This document shows, in pieces, positions 16,961 to 26,307 of a stretch of DNA of 64,000 nt. The stretch's first letter is position 1. Each line of letters begins with the position of its first letter. The position numbers and the translations under genes were made by a program. The notes beneath the pieces are model-generated. The model saw only the letters and a list, made by a program, of their open reading frames with translations, was not told where the DNA came from and made no database searches. Source of the stretch: Rhodoblastus acidophilus (GTDB lineage: Bacteria > Pseudomonadota > Alphaproteobacteria > Rhizobiales > Beijerinckiaceae); assembly GCF_025961575.1 (NCBI RefSeq), contig NZ_JAOQNX010000007.1, positions 62,001 to 126,000 of the forward strand, given 5' to 3'.

Positions 16961-17743
16961 ATGACGCCGAGAGCGCATCCGACCAATTTCATTGAATATA
17001 CCGCGGATTTTCTGTCCAGCCCGGAATTCAACATGGGCGGGCCGCGGATCGAAATCACCAATGTCCGCACGTTCAACCGCGATCTCTTCGCCATGCTGGA
17101 CGATTCGCCGACGCTGGCGGACGCGGAAAGCGCCTTCAAGCTCTACATGAACGCGGCCTTCGCCATCGACGTCGAACAGGCCCCGACCAGCGCCCGCACC
17201 CCGTTCCGCTCGTGCTATCTCAAACTGCTGCAAGGCTGGGGGTTCGACTCCAACGGCCCCGAGGGCGCGGTGATGAAAGGTTGGGTCGAAAGCCGCTTCG
17301 GCCTGCGCCCGAGCTACCACAAGCACCCGCTGCCCCCCGGCGACGCCGCCGCCTGGGCGCCCTATCTCAAGGAGAAGATGGACAGCCGTTTTCATTCAAA
17401 CTCCATCTATTCGCAGCTCGACCTTTTATACGAATTCACCCAATACATTCTGCGCCGCTTCGTCCATGGCGAGCGCACCCATGTCACGCTCTACCGCGGC
17501 CTCAACCTCTCCGAGGCCAGCCATTTGACGCGGCGCGCCTGCTGCCTCATCTGGCTCAACAATTGCGTCTCGACCTCCACCGACCCCGATGTCGCCGGCT
17601 GTTTCGGCGATATCATCGTCAAGATTCGAGCGCCCGTGTCCAAGATCCTGTTCGTCAACAACCTGCTTTCGATCAGCCCGCTGCGCGGCGAAGGCGAGGT
17701 TTTGCTCATCGGCGGCGATTTCTGGGTGACCCCGCAGTCATGA
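16961..17743 (+). CDS. draT: dinitrogenase reductase ADP-ribosyltransferase DraT
   Basis: A 260-residue enzyme that inactivates the nitrogenase Fe protein (NifH) by ADP-ribosylating one arginine with NAD+ when ammonium or darkness/energy limitation is sensed. The ADP-ribosyltransferase core is visible: Arg179 in VTLYRGLNL, the Ser-Thr-Ser element at 204-206 (NNCVSTSTDPDVAGCFGD), and the Glu-x-Glu pair at 244/246 (LRGEGEVLLIGG). The N-terminal FNRDLFAMLD and SCYLKLLQGWGFDSNGPEG segments match DraT. Its stop overlaps the draG start (ATGA). No nif structural gene is in the window. No clear RpoN -24/-12 site was seen upstream. Confidence 0.95.
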   Translation: MTPRAHPTNFIEYTADFLSSPEFNMGGPRIEITNVRTFNRDLFAMLDDSPTLADAESAFKLYMNAAFAIDVEQAPTSARTPFRSCYLKLLQGWGFDSNGPEGAVMKGWVESRFGLRPSYHKHPLPPGDAAAWAPYLKEKMDSRFHSNSIYSQLDLLYEFTQYILRRFVHGERTHVTLYRGLNLSEASHLTRRACCLIWLNNCVSTSTDPDVAGCFGDIIVKIRAPVSKILFVNNLLSISPLRGEGEVLLIGGDFWVTPQS

Positions 17744-18633
17744 CCTCCCTCGTCACATCCGCCAATGTCGAAAGTCGCGCCAGCGCCGCTTTTTTAGGCT
17801 TCGCCATTGGCGACGCCTTCGGCGCCACCGTCGAATTCATGACCGAGCGCGAGATCGCGGCGCAATATGGCGTGCACTGGAACATTGTCGGCGGCGGCTG
17901 GCTGCGCCTCAAGGCCGGCGACATCACCGACGACACGCAAATGTCGCTGGTGCTGGCGCGCTCGCTGGTCAAGCGCAACGGGTTTGACGCCCAGGATGTG
18001 GCGGAAGGTTTTGCCGACTGGCTGAAATCCGGCCCGCTCGACGTCGGCAACACCTGTCGGCGCGGCATTCGCCGGTTCATGACCCACGGGACCGTCGAAG
18101 GCCCCTATTCCGAAGGCGACGGCGGCAATGGCGCGGTGATGCGGGTGCTCCCCGTGGCGCTGGCGACCTTGAAGCGTCCCGAGCTTGGCCAAGCCTGGGC
18201 GGTCCAGCAGGGTCACATCACCCACAACCAGGACAAGTCGGACGCGGCCTGCGTCTGGTTCATGCGGCTGATCCAGCAAGCGCTGCTCACGCCCGACAAG
18301 ACGGTTTTGCGCGCGCTGGCGGACCGCTGGATCGAGGAGCACCCGTATTTTCGCTACACGGCCTACACCGGCCCGTCCTCGGCCTATGTCGTCGACACGG
18401 TTCGGACCGTGCTGTGCGGTTTTTTTGAGACGAACACGTTTGAAGACTGCCTCATTCGCGTGGTGAACCGGGGCGGCGACGCCGACACGACGGGCGCCAT
18501 GGTCGGCGCGCTGGCGGGGGCCTTGTATGGCCTGGACGCGATCCCGAAACGCTGGCTGAAGGCGCTGCAAAAGGAAGCGCGGGAAGAAATCGCGGCGCTC
18601 ACGCCGCAGCTGCTGCGATTGAGCGTTGCCTGA
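17740..18633 (+). CDS. draG: ADP-ribosyl-dinitrogenase reductase glycohydrolase DraG
   Basis: A 297-residue, manganese-dependent hydrolase that removes ADP-ribose from the nitrogenase Fe protein and so reverses DraT. Metal-site motifs are all present: GFAIGDAFGATVEF (residues 20-33), AGDITDDTQMSLVLA (59-73) and the C-terminal VNRGGDADTTGAMVGALAGALYG. The length fits the family. It is translationally coupled to draT through an ATGA overlap and followed by a strong terminator, so draTG form a two-gene operon. In relatives DraG is held at the membrane by PII/AmtB under ammonium; those genes are not in the window. Confidence 0.96.
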   Translation: MTSLVTSANVESRASAAFLGFAIGDAFGATVEFMTEREIAAQYGVHWNIVGGGWLRLKAGDITDDTQMSLVLARSLVKRNGFDAQDVAEGFADWLKSGPLDVGNTCRRGIRRFMTHGTVEGPYSEGDGGNGAVMRVLPVALATLKRPELGQAWAVQQGHITHNQDKSDAACVWFMRLIQQALLTPDKTVLRALADRWIEEHPYFRYTAYTGPSSAYVVDTVRTVLCGFFETNTFEDCLIRVVNRGGDADTTGAMVGALAGALYGLDAIPKRWLKALQKEAREEIAALTPQLLRLSVA

Positions 18634-18657
18634 ACCGGAGGACGCTGGCAATTCCCA

Positions 18658-18693
18658 GGCGCCGGGGATCCGCCCCCGGCGCCTTTTCCTTTC
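18658..18693 (+). terminator. rho-independent terminator of draTG
   Basis: GGCGCCGGGG pairs with CCCCGGCGCC across a short loop, followed by TTTTCCTTT. It begins 25 bases after the draG stop. Confidence 0.9.
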
Positions 18694-18822
18694 CAGGCAT
18701 CGCAATTTTGTAATCACTCCAGCATTCATACAAATTCAAGAGGACTAAGAATCCTCTTCCACATGCCAAAGCTGTATGTTACACCGATATGGAACATCAG
18801 TGGACCATCAGTGGACGTCAGA

Positions 18823-19365
18823 ATGAGCGACATTGCTTATCAAAACGCGCTTGGGCGGCGTGACGAATTAGCTGCAAAAATCAATACATTGCAGCAACTC
18901 CTGGACGAGGCGCGGGCGGAAATTCGGGAAATTGACGCCTTCATTTCTCAATGGCGCAAGTTTGCTGGTGTTCAAGATGAGCATTCGGAGCCACCTGCCC
19001 CCCCCGCCATCATCAGACCGTCAGCCAAGCGTAGAAACACCCGGAAGGAAATTGTTGCAGAACATGCGCGCGAGATCATTGCTGAAGCTGGAGCGCCAGT
19101 GTCACGCTCTGATCTTTATGACAAGCTTGTGAATGAATTCAAGTTGACCATCGAAGGAACAGACCCGGAAATGGTGTTGTCAACGATGCTTTGGCGGATG
19201 AGGCACAAGGTCGCTAGAGTTCCAGGCGGTGGGTATTGGTTTGCTGAGCTCCCGTCGCCAGACGGAAAATATGACCCACGCGCTTCTGACGAGGCGTCGG
19301 TAGCGGATATGACGCCGGCAGAATTTGACCATGCCGTCTCTGGCGATACCGGAGAAGAACAATGA
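18823..19365 (+). CDS. coiled-coil protein with HARE-HTH-like C-terminal domain
   Basis: A 180-residue soluble protein (200 residues if the in-frame ATG at 18763 is used; neither has a strong ribosome site). Residues about 5-45 form a coiled coil (RRDELAAKINTLQQLLDEARAEIREIDAFI). After a proline-rich linker, residues about 75-145 read like a HARE-HTH: EIVAEHAREIIAEAGAPVSRSDLYDKLVNEF, then MVLSTMLWRMRHKVARVPGGGYWFAE. Such domains occur in chromatin, restriction-linked and defence-linked proteins. The tail is acidic. Codon use is clearly less GC-rich than its neighbours, suggesting horizontal origin. It is coupled to the next gene by an ATGA overlap. Function unknown. Confidence 0.7.
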   Translation: MSDIAYQNALGRRDELAAKINTLQQLLDEARAEIREIDAFISQWRKFAGVQDEHSEPPAPPAIIRPSAKRRNTRKEIVAEHAREIIAEAGAPVSRSDLYDKLVNEFKLTIEGTDPEMVLSTMLWRMRHKVARVPGGGYWFAELPSPDGKYDPRASDEASVADMTPAEFDHAVSGDTGEEQ

Positions 19366-19580
19366 GAGCTAGGCTTTCAGTCAGTCAATATTGGGCTGAA
19401 GTTCACAGAATGATGCTTACGCCGACCAAAGTACCCACAATGTTCAGAACGCGAAGCGGAGAACTTCAGAGGGTTCCTGCACCAGACACTCAGACGCAGG
19501 AACAACGAGCGGAAACGATCGAAAAGATTTGGAACAGCCTCTTTGAAGAGCCTTATTCCATTCCGTTAACAACGGAGTGA
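19362..19580 (+). CDS. small hypothetical protein
   Basis: A 72-residue protein with a basic N-terminal half (MRARLSVSQYWAEVHRMMLTPTKVPTMF) and an acidic, helical C-terminal half (QEQRAETIEKIWNSLFEEP). It starts inside the stop of the HARE-HTH-like gene (ATGA), so the pair is co-translated. Its last 15 bases overlap the convergent DUF1902 gene. Low-GC codon use like its partner. Not recognised. Confidence 0.5.
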   Translation: MRARLSVSQYWAEVHRMMLTPTKVPTMFRTRSGELQRVPAPDTQTQEQRAETIEKIWNSLFEEPYSIPLTTE

Positions 19581-19832
19581 ACTCGCCGCACCCTGTGGGA
19601 CCGCAACCCATGACATGGGCGAATCGTTCTCGACCTCAGTGACACAAACTCGCATATCACAAGCGAGGTACATTTCTTCAATTGCTGTCGGGATTTCCTC
19701 TTTCAACCCTTCGATAGTCGGGTTGGCAACAAGTAACCCCTTTAAGTCAGGGCTTGTCGCATAAAAAAGCCCTGCACGGCCCTGCTCAACGACGACCCGC
19801 ACAATCTTTGCCTTCATTTTTGCGGTTGTCAT
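19566..19832 (-). CDS. DUF1902 / HicB-like protein
   Basis: An 88-residue protein with the HicB-type partial RNase-H fold: KAKIVRVVVEQGRAGLFYATSPDLKGLLVANPTIEGLKEEIPTAIEEMYLA. Family members are often antitoxins for small dsRBD-like toxins (HicA). No clear HicA follows; the slot upstream holds only a poorly supported 58-codon frame (19786-19962). It could be an orphan antitoxin or a remnant. It lies in the same lower-GC islet as the HARE-HTH-like gene. Confidence 0.75.
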   Translation of the reverse strand: MTTAKMKAKIVRVVVEQGRAGLFYATSPDLKGLLVANPTIEGLKEEIPTAIEEMYLACDMRVCVTEVENDSPMSWVAVPQGAASSLRC

Positions 19833-19962
19833 TTAAACATACCTCTTGACATTTGTCCCAAACCAGTCCTCGCACTCTAACCCATTCGACCCCGAATGGG
19901 AAACGAAATTTTGCCTGCCTTCGCAATTCACAAATTTCGCCTGGTGTCAATACCAATCGCAC
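19786..19962 (-). CDS. doubtful small ORF in the toxin position of the DUF1902 gene
   Basis: A 58-codon frame starting GTG (or TTG two codons later, with GAGG eight bases upstream). It encodes a basic, Trp/Cys-containing peptide (LTPGEICELRRQAKFRFPFG ...) and overlaps the first 47 bases of the DUF1902 gene. Order and overlap match toxin-antitoxin layout, but there is no recognisable HicA motif. If it is not real, 19833-20176 is a 344-base gap with no other gene, containing AT-richer sequence. Confidence 0.2.
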   Translation of the reverse strand: MRLVLTPGEICELRRQAKFRFPFGVEWVRVRGLVWDKCQEVCLNDNRKNEGKDCAGRR

Positions 19963-20176
19963 ACCCTCATATTAGGTCACACTCGTATATAGGTCCTAAA
20001 GTTTCATCCGGAACATAACATGAACAAATTCCGGCTTTGTCAAGCCACACGACTCCTTTTCACTTTTTGCCGGTTTTGGTGCGGGGACTGGATCGCATTG
20101 CGCTGTTCAACCCTGAGCGCATTGGCGACTCGTGAGGGCGCAATGCGTTCCTGTCCCCTGCCCCACTACATCCGCG

Positions 20177-23100
20177 CTAAACGCCCCGCGGCCGCCGCAA
20201 ATCCAGCGTGGTCGGGAAATCTCCCGAAACCTCGTCATGCGGCAGCACAATCGACCCCGGCGTATGCCCGTGGTCCTGGAAGCGGGCCAGACGCCGCGCC
20301 TCCGCCTCGTAGGAATTGACCGGGAACGTCTCGTAATTGCGGCCGCCGGGATGCGCGGAATAATAGACGCAGCCGCCGAGCGACCGCTTCGACCATTTGT
20401 CCACGATATCGAACGTCAGCGGCACATGCGGCCACACCGTCGGATGCAGGCCCGAATAGGGCTGCCACGCCTTGAAGCGCACCCCCGCGACCGCCTCGCC
20501 GCGCACGCCGGTCGATCCCATCGGCAGCTTGCGGCCGTTGCAGGTCACGACGTGGCGCGCCTCATTAAACCCTTCCACGCGCACCTGCAGGCGCTCGACC
20601 GAGGAATCGACATAGCGCACCGTGCCGCCAATCGCCCCTTCCTCGCCCATCACATGCCAGGGCTCCAGCGCCTGCCGGACCTCCAGTTTTACGCCGGAAT
20701 GCTCGACCTGCCCGTAGAAGGGGAAGCGGAACTCGAATTGCGCGCGATACCATTCGGGGTCGAAGGCGTAGCCGGCGCGCTTGAGATCGTCCAAAACCTC
20801 CAAAAAGTCGCGCCAGACGTAATGCGGCAGCATGAAGCGGTCATGCAGGCTGGTGCCCCAGCGCGAAAGATTGCCATCCTGCGGCTCGCGCCAGAACCAC
20901 GCGACCAAGGCGCGCAACAGCAGTTGCTGCGCCAGCGACATGCGCGCGTCCGGCGGCATTTCGAAGGCGCGGAATTCGACCAGCCCGAGCCGTCCCGTCG
21001 GCCCCGACGGCGAATATAGCTTGTCGATGCAGATTTCAGAGCGGTGGGTGTTGCCGGTGACATCGGTGAGCAGGTTGCGATAGAGCCGGTCGACCAGCCA
21101 GGGCGGCGCGCCTTCGCCGGGCGGCGGGGTCATGGACAAAGCGATTTCCAGCTCATAGAGCGCGTCATGGCGCGCCTCGTCGACGCGCGGCGACTGCGAG
21201 GTCGGGCCGATGAACAGGCCGGAGAACAGATAGGACAGCGACGGCCGGCGTTGCCAGTACAGCACCAGACTCTTGAGCAGGTCGGGGCGCCGCAGGAACG
21301 GCGAATCCATCGGCGTGGCGCCGCCGATCACCACATGATTGCCGCCGCCGGTGCCGACATGGCGGCCGTCGACCATGAATTTTTCCGTGCCCAGCCGGCA
21401 CTGCCGCGCCTCCTCGTAGAGCGTGCGCGAAATATTGACCAGCTCGTCCCAATTGTCGGTGGGATGGACATTGACCTCGATCACGCCGGGATCGGGCGCG
21501 ACGCGGATCACCTGCAGGCGCGGATCGACCGGCGGCGCATAGCCTTCGATATGCACGGGCAGGCCGGTTTCGGCGGCGGAGGCCTCCACCGCCGCCAGCA
21601 GGTCCAGATAATCCTCCAGCGCCTTCACCGGCGGCATGAACACATGCAGCTTGCCGTCGCGCGGCTCCACGGCGAGCGCCGTGCGCACCTCGACGCTGTG
21701 ATCGCCCAGCGTCTGCTCATTCTGCTCGGCGCGGCCGGCCTCGCGGGCGCCGCGCTTGAATTTTTGCGCGATCTCGGTGGCCCGGGGCAGCGGCGGCAGC
21801 TCCGCCGTCGGGTCCTGCTCCATGATGAACGGATAGGCGTCGGGAGCGATATAGGGCAGCGACGCCAGCGGCAGGCGATAGCCGACCGGAGAATCGCCGG
21901 GCTTCAAGAACAAGGCCCCGCGCCGCAGCGGCCATTTCTGGCTGATCCACGATTTTTTGCGCGGCGCGCTGTTCCACCTTTGCACCGGCAGCACAAAGCC
22001 GCTGGGCCGGTGCAGGCCATGGCCGAACACGCGGGCGAAACGGGCGCGCTCCTCCGGCTCGGCGAGCCGGCTGTCGCCCGGCGTGACATTGAAGGGAAGG
22101 TCCGCCTCTTTCAGCACCCATTCGGCGGGGTCTTCATAGGCGGGCACGACATGGTCGGGGGTGATGTCGAGTTTTTCGGCGACCGCCGCGCAAAAAACCT
22201 GCGCCTGCTCCGGCGTCGCCTGTTCGGCCGGAGTCTCGCGGGCGATCAGATTGATGTCGCGCCAGATCGGCTCGCCGTCCTTGCGCCAATAGAGCGAAAA
22301 GGTCCAGCGCGGCAGGCTTTCGCCGGGATACCACTTGCCCTGCCCGTAGTGCAGAAAGCCGTTGGGCGCAAATTTTTCCCGCAGCCGCCGGATCAACTGG
22401 TCGGCGATGCCGCGCTTGGTCGGCCCCACCGCATCGGTGTTCCATTCCGCCGCCTGATAATCGTCGATGGAGACGAAGGTCGGCTCGCCGCCCATGGTGA
22501 GACGCACGTCCTGGAGGCGCAAATCCTGGTCTACCAGTTTTCCGAGCGCGTCGAGCCGCAGCCAGGCTTCATCCGAGAACGGCGCGGTGACGCGCGGCTT
22601 TTCATCGACCCGATCCACGCGCATTTCGAAGGCGAAATCGGCGCGAGCATCCCCCGTGTAAGACCCGTCGATGGGCGAGGCGGAGGAAAAATGCGGCGTG
22701 GCGGCGATGGGCAGATGGCCCTCGCCGGCGAACAGGCCGGAGGTCGGGTCGAGGCCGATCCAACCGGCGCCGGGAATATAGACCTCGGCCCAGGCGTGCA
22801 GGTCGGTGAAATCGTGATCCGTGCCGGAGGGCCCGTCCAGCGCCTCCAGATCGGGCTTCAACTGAATGAGATAGCCGGAGACGAAGCGCGCGGCGAAGCC
22901 GAGATGCCGCAGAATCTGCACCAGCAGCCAGCCGGTGTCGCGGCACGAGCCGGAGCCCAGTTGCAAGGTCTGCTCGGGCGACTGCACGCCCGGCTCCATG
23001 CGCACCACATATTTGATTCTGTGCTGCAGGGCGGTGTTGAGCGCCACGAGGAAATCCACGGTGGGCGTTTCCACGCGGGAAATCCCAGCGAGATAGTCCT

Positions 23101-23482
23101 GCAACAGCGGCCCCGCCGGCTCCGCGCCAATATAGGCGGAAATGTCCTTGGCGAGACTGTCGGCGTAGTTGAACGGGACTTTTTGCGCGTAATCTTCGAT
23201 GAAGAAATCGAAGGGATTGTAGACCGCCATTTCCGCCAGGAGATCGACGGTGACGGAAAATTCGTCGGTCGGCTCGGGGAAGACCAGGCGCGCCAGATAA
23301 TTGCCGTGCGGGTCCTGCTGCCAGTTGATGAAATGATTGGCCGGCTCGATTTTCAGCGCATAGGCGTGGACGGGGGTCCGGCAATGGGGGGCGGGACGCA
23401 GCCGCACCACCTGTGGCCCCAGCATCACCGGGCGATCGTAGCTGTATCGCGTGGAATGATGCAGTTTGGCGAGAATGGCCAT
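20177..23482 (-). CDS. transglutaminase-like protein with DUF2126 domain
   Basis: A 1101-residue cytoplasmic protein. Residues 1-290 form the bacterial transglutaminase N-terminal and core domains ([26 protein letters not shown]; catalytic Cys180 in [14 protein letters not shown], His229 in [14 protein letters not shown], Asp245 in [15 protein letters not shown]). Residues about 300-1101 are the DUF2126 region, with [43 protein letters not shown] and [25 protein letters not shown]. The double domain resembles parts of ATP-grasp/transglutaminase peptide clusters; the substrate is unknown. The usual companion alpha-E/ATP-grasp genes are not adjacent here. No ribosome site stands out. It is divergent from the hypothetical gene at 23687. 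Confidence 0.92.
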   Translation of the reverse strand: MAILAKLHHSTRYSYDRPVMLGPQVVRLRPAPHCRTPVHAYALKIEPANHFINWQQDPHGNYLARLVFPEPTDEFSVTVDLLAEMAVYNPFDFFIEDYAQKVPFNYADSLAKDISAYIGAEPAGPLLQDYLAGISRVETPTVDFLVALNTALQHRIKYVVRMEPGVQSPEQTLQLGSGSCRDTGWLLVQILRHLGFAARFVSGYLIQLKPDLEALDGPSGTDHDFTDLHAWAEVYIPGAGWIGLDPTSGLFAGEGHLPIAATPHFSSASPIDGSYTGDARADFAFEMRVDRVDEKPRVTAPFSDEAWLRLDALGKLVDQDLRLQDVRLTMGGEPTFVSIDDYQAAEWNTDAVGPTKRGIADQLIRRLREKFAPNGFLHYGQGKWYPGESLPRWTFSLYWRKDGEPIWRDINLIARETPAEQATPEQAQVFCAAVAEKLDITPDHVVPAYEDPAEWVLKEADLPFNVTPGDSRLAEPEERARFARVFGHGLHRPSGFVLPVQRWNSAPRKKSWISQKWPLRRGALFLKPGDSPVGYRLPLASLPYIAPDAYPFIMEQDPTAELPPLPRATEIAQKFKRGAREAGRAEQNEQTLGDHSVEVRTALAVEPRDGKLHVFMPPVKALEDYLDLLAAVEASAAETGLPVHIEGYAPPVDPRLQVIRVAPDPGVIEVNVHPTDNWDELVNISRTLYEEARQCRLGTEKFMVDGRHVGTGGGNHVVIGGATPMDSPFLRRPDLLKSLVLYWQRRPSLSYLFSGLFIGPTSQSPRVDEARHDALYELEIALSMTPPPGEGAPPWLVDRLYRNLLTDVTGNTHRSEICIDKLYSPSGPTGRLGLVEFRAFEMPPDARMSLAQQLLLRALVAWFWREPQDGNLSRWGTSLHDRFMLPHYVWRDFLEVLDDLKRAGYAFDPEWYRAQFEFRFPFYGQVEHSGVKLEVRQALEPWHVMGEEGAIGGTVRYVDSSVERLQVRVEGFNEARHVVTCNGRKLPMGSTGVRGEAVAGVRFKAWQPYSGLHPTVWPHVPLTFDIVDKWSKRSLGGCVYYSAHPGGRNYETFPVNSYEAEARRLARFQDHGHTPGSIVLPHDEVSGDFPTTLDLRRPRGV

Positions 23483-23686
23483 GGTCGCCCCGTCCTTTGT
23501 TGCGTCGCGCGACTTTATGCGCGGCCCGAGCCGGGGCTGTCACGTCCTAAATCTGGACAGATGGGCGAGGAAACAAGGAAGGCGCCTAAACTATAGGCAC
23601 AGGTCAAGCGCGCCCGGCGTTGCAACCGGCCGCACGGTTCCGCTGGCGGCGGATTTGCCTTATAAAGATGGGGCCAGGAAAGCGAC

Positions 23687-23998
23687 ATGACCGCAAACGA
23701 ACGCGAAAACCTTGTGCTCCAGCTTTTGCGCGACATGCGCGAGAAGATGGCGACCAAGGACGACATAGCGGATTTGCAATCCGACATGCATTCCCTGCGC
23801 GCCGACGTGGCCTCGGACCTGCACCGGCTGGACAACAAGCTGGACGTCACCAACAAAGAGCTGTCGGACCAGATCGTCGGCCTGCGCCGCGCGGTGGTGG
23901 ACTATCATTCCTCGGTCATCGGCCATGGCGCCATCATCGCCGATCTCGAGGCCCGAATGAGGCGCGTGGAACAGCGCCTCGGCCTCGACGAACACTGA
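23687..23998 (+). CDS. small coiled-coil hypothetical protein
   Basis: A 103-residue, strongly helical protein made of heptad-like segments (LQLLRDMREKMATKDDIADLQSDMHSLRADVASDLHRLDNKLDV ... LEARMRRVEQRLGL). It resembles short phage- or rhizobial-type coiled-coil proteins with a 'MATKDDI' motif. It converges with phoB (three-base gap). No signal peptide. Function unknown. Confidence 0.7.
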   Translation: MTANERENLVLQLLRDMREKMATKDDIADLQSDMHSLRADVASDLHRLDNKLDVTNKELSDQIVGLRRAVVDYHSSVIGHGAIIADLEARMRRVEQRLGLDEH

Positions 23999-24001
23999 CC
24001 C

Positions 24002-24742
24002 TCACGCCCTTCCAAACGTCTCGTCAAAAGAATAGCCGGCGCCGCGCACCGTGCGGATCGGGTCGGTTTCCGTCGCCTTGGCCAGCGCTTTCCGCAGCCG
24101 GCCGATATGAACGTCCACGGTGCGCTCGTCGATCTCGACGGAAAACCCCCAGACACTGTCCAAGAGCTGCGAGCGCGCAAAAACCCGGCCGGGCTTTTCC
24201 ATCAAATATTCCAGCAGCCGGAACTCCGTCGGCCCCAGATGAATGTCGCGGCCGCCCCGGCGCACCCGCCGGGTTTCGCGATCCAGTTCGATGTCGCCCG
24301 CCGACAATTTCGTCGCCACCCGCTCCGGACGCGACCGGCGCAGCAGCGCCCGCACCCGCGCCATCAATTCCGGCACGGAAAACGGCTTGACCACATAATC
24401 GTCGGCGCCCACGGAAAGCCCGCGGACCCGCTCGCCCTCTTCGCCGCGCGCGGTGAGCATGATCACCGGCAATGTGCGGGTGGCGTCCCGCGCCCGCAGC
24501 CGCCGGCAGATTTCCAGGCCGGAGACGCCAGGAAGCATCCAGTCGAGGATGACGAGATCGGGGACGGATTCCTCCAGCCGCAATTCCGCCTCGTCACCGC
24601 GCTCGACGCGCTCAACCAAAAACCCTTCGGCTTCGAGATTATAGGCGAGCAGCAGGGACAAAGCGGATTCGTCCTCGACCACCAGAATGCGCGGCGCCCC
24701 GCGCTGGGGGGCGCTCACAGTCATCGCGCGCGTCTCGTTCAT
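24002..24742 (-). CDS. phoB: phosphate regulon response regulator PhoB
   Basis: A 246-residue OmpR-type regulator. The receiver has VVEDESALSLLLAYNLEAEGF, phospho-acceptor Asp67 in LVILDWMLPGVSG, and VVKPFSVPEL. The winged-helix domain from about residue 145 includes GPTEFRLLEYLMEKPGRVFARSQLLDSVWG and DERTVDVHIGRLRKAL, the DNA-recognition part that binds PHO boxes. ATG at 24742 follows GGGGGGACGCC. It is the last gene of the pho-pst cluster, 14 bases after phoU. It extends about 17 residues N-terminal of the usual receiver start. Confidence 0.96.
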   Translation of the reverse strand: MNETRAMTVSAPQRGAPRILVVEDESALSLLLAYNLEAEGFLVERVERGDEAELRLEESVPDLVILDWMLPGVSGLEICRRLRARDATRTLPVIMLTARGEEGERVRGLSVGADDYVVKPFSVPELMARVRALLRRSRPERVATKLSAGDIELDRETRRVRRGGRDIHLGPTEFRLLEYLMEKPGRVFARSQLLDSVWGFSVEIDERTVDVHIGRLRKALAKATETDPIRTVRGAGYSFDETFGRA

Positions 24743-24756
24743 GGCGTCCCCCCGGA

Positions 24757-25452
24757 TCAGGCAGCCGCGGTCGCGCCGCCGCGCGGCCGGTCGGTCGGCA
24801 GAGGCCGTCCGCCGACGATGTAATAGACGGTTTCCGCAATATTGGTGGTGTGGTCGCCGACCCGCTCGAGGTTCTTCGAGCAGAACAGCAGATGCGTGCA
24901 AAAGGTGATGTTGCGCGGGTCTTCCATCATATAGGTCAGGAGTTCGCGGAACACCGCATCCTCCAGCGCGTCCAGTTCGGCGTCGCGCACCCACACGGTT
25001 TTCGCCCGTTCGGCGTCGCGCTGCGCATAGGCGTCGAGCACGTCGTTGAGCTGGACCACGGCGAGATCGTGCATGCCGCGCAAGCCGCCGATGGCGCGGG
25101 GCACCCGGCCTTCCCCGGCGATCTTGACCGTGCGCTTGGCGATATTCTTGGCGAGATCGCCGACGCGCTCGAGATCGCTGGAAATGCGCAAGGCGCCGAC
25201 GATTTCACGCAAGTCCACCGCGACCGGCTGGCGCCGCGCGATGATCGAGACGGTTTCCTCCTCCACAGTGCGCTGCAAGGCGTCGAGCCGGGGGTCGACG
25301 GCGATGACCTGCTGCGCCAGTTCGGCGTTCATATTGGCCAGCGCGTCCATGGCGTCGGCGAGCATCTTTTCGGCGATGCCGCCCATTTCGGAAATATGGC
25401 GCCCCAGCAGTTCCAGCTCGGCGTCGAAGGATTTGACGGTATGTTCGGCCAT
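24757..25452 (-). CDS. phoU: phosphate transport regulator PhoU
   Basis: A 231-residue all-helical protein with two PhoU repeats. The first (residues about 15-105) has LGRHISEMGGIAEKMLADAMDAL and RISSDLERVGDLAKNIAKR; the second (120-215) has MHDLAVVQLNDVLDAYAQRD and KNLERVGDHTTNIAETVYYIVGGR. The E/DxxRxGD metal-site motifs are intact in both. PhoU links the PstSCAB transporter to PhoR and keeps the kinase off when phosphate is plentiful. It sits between pstB (16 bases) and phoB (14 bases). Confidence 0.96.
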   Translation of the reverse strand: MAEHTVKSFDAELELLGRHISEMGGIAEKMLADAMDALANMNAELAQQVIAVDPRLDALQRTVEEETVSIIARRQPVAVDLREIVGALRISSDLERVGDLAKNIAKRTVKIAGEGRVPRAIGGLRGMHDLAVVQLNDVLDAYAQRDAERAKTVWVRDAELDALEDAVFRELLTYMMEDPRNITFCTHLLFCSKNLERVGDHTTNIAETVYYIVGGRPLPTDRPRGGATAAA

Positions 25453-25468
25453 AACACTCTCTCGAAGA

Positions 25469-26299
25469 TCAGCCGAAGCGGCCGGTGATGTAATCCTGGG
25501 TGCGGATTTCGCGCGGCGTCTGGAAAATCTGGTCGGTCTCGCCGAACTCGACCATTTCGCCGAGATACATGAAGGCGGTATATTGGGAGACGCGCACCGC
25601 CTGCTGCATGTTGTGGGTGACGATGGCGATCGTATATTCGGAGCGCAATTCGTCGAACAATTCCTCGATCTTGGCGGTCGAGATCGGGTCGAGCGCCGAG
25701 CAGGGCTCGTCGAACAGGATGACTTCCGGCTGGATCGCCACGGTGCGGGCGATGCACAGGCGCTGCTGCTGGCCGCCCGACAGCGACAGGCCGGAAGCGT
25801 TGAGCTTGTCCTTGACCTCGTCCCAGATGGCGGCGCCGCGCAACGCCTTTTCGACGCGCTCGTCCATGTCGGCTTTGCCGAGCTTTTCGTAGAGCCGCAC
25901 GCCAAAGGCGATGTTCTCGTAAATGGTCATCGGGAACGGCGTCGGTTTTTGAAAGACCATGCCGACGCGCGCGCGCAGAGCATTCACGTCGAGCTTGGGA
26001 TCGAGCACGTTCTCGCCGTCCAGGAGCACGTTTCCGACCGCGCGCTGGCCGGGATAGAGGTCGTACATGCGGTTGAGCACGCGCAGCAGCGTGGACTTGC
26101 CGCAGCCCGACGGGCCGATGAAGGCCGTCACCTTCCGATCAAAAAGCGGCACGCTGACGCTCTTTAGCGCGCGGTGGTCGCCGTAGAAAAAGTCGAGATT
26201 GCGCACCGACATTTTTTCCGGCAGCGCCGGGAAGAAGCCGCTGGCGTCGCCCAGCGCTTCCGCGTTCGGCCTGGACTCGTTGTGAAAAGCTTCGTTCAT
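25469..26299 (-). CDS. pstB: phosphate ABC transporter ATP-binding protein PstB
   Basis: A 276-residue ATPase energising phosphate import. It has Walker [10 protein letters not shown], the PstB-type [22 protein letters not shown] segment, signature [14 protein letters not shown], Walker [14 protein letters not shown] and the switch His in [16 protein letters not shown] at 26299 was chosen over an upstream shadow frame. About 25 residues precede the usual start ([13 protein letters not shown]). It is eight bases after pstA and in the same operon. Confidence 0.97.
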   Translation of the reverse strand: MNEAFHNESRPNAEALGDASGFFPALPEKMSVRNLDFFYGDHRALKSVSVPLFDRKVTAFIGPSGCGKSTLLRVLNRMYDLYPGQRAVGNVLLDGENVLDPKLDVNALRARVGMVFQKPTPFPMTIYENIAFGVRLYEKLGKADMDERVEKALRGAAIWDEVKDKLNASGLSLSGGQQQRLCIARTVAIQPEVILFDEPCSALDPISTAKIEELFDELRSEYTIAIVTHNMQQAVRVSQYTAFMYLGEMVEFGETDQIFQTPREIRTQDYITGRFG

Positions 26300-26307
26300 G
26301 GGACGAC

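Noticed and set aside
20020-20319. 99-codon plus-strand frame before the DUF2126 gene end
   Set aside because: Mostly antisense to the DUF2126 3' end, no ribosome site and no recognisable domain.
21044-23596. 850-codon plus-strand frame opposite the transglutaminase/DUF2126 gene
   Set aside because: Antisense shadow caused by high GC; no motifs, and the minus-strand protein has intact catalytic residues.
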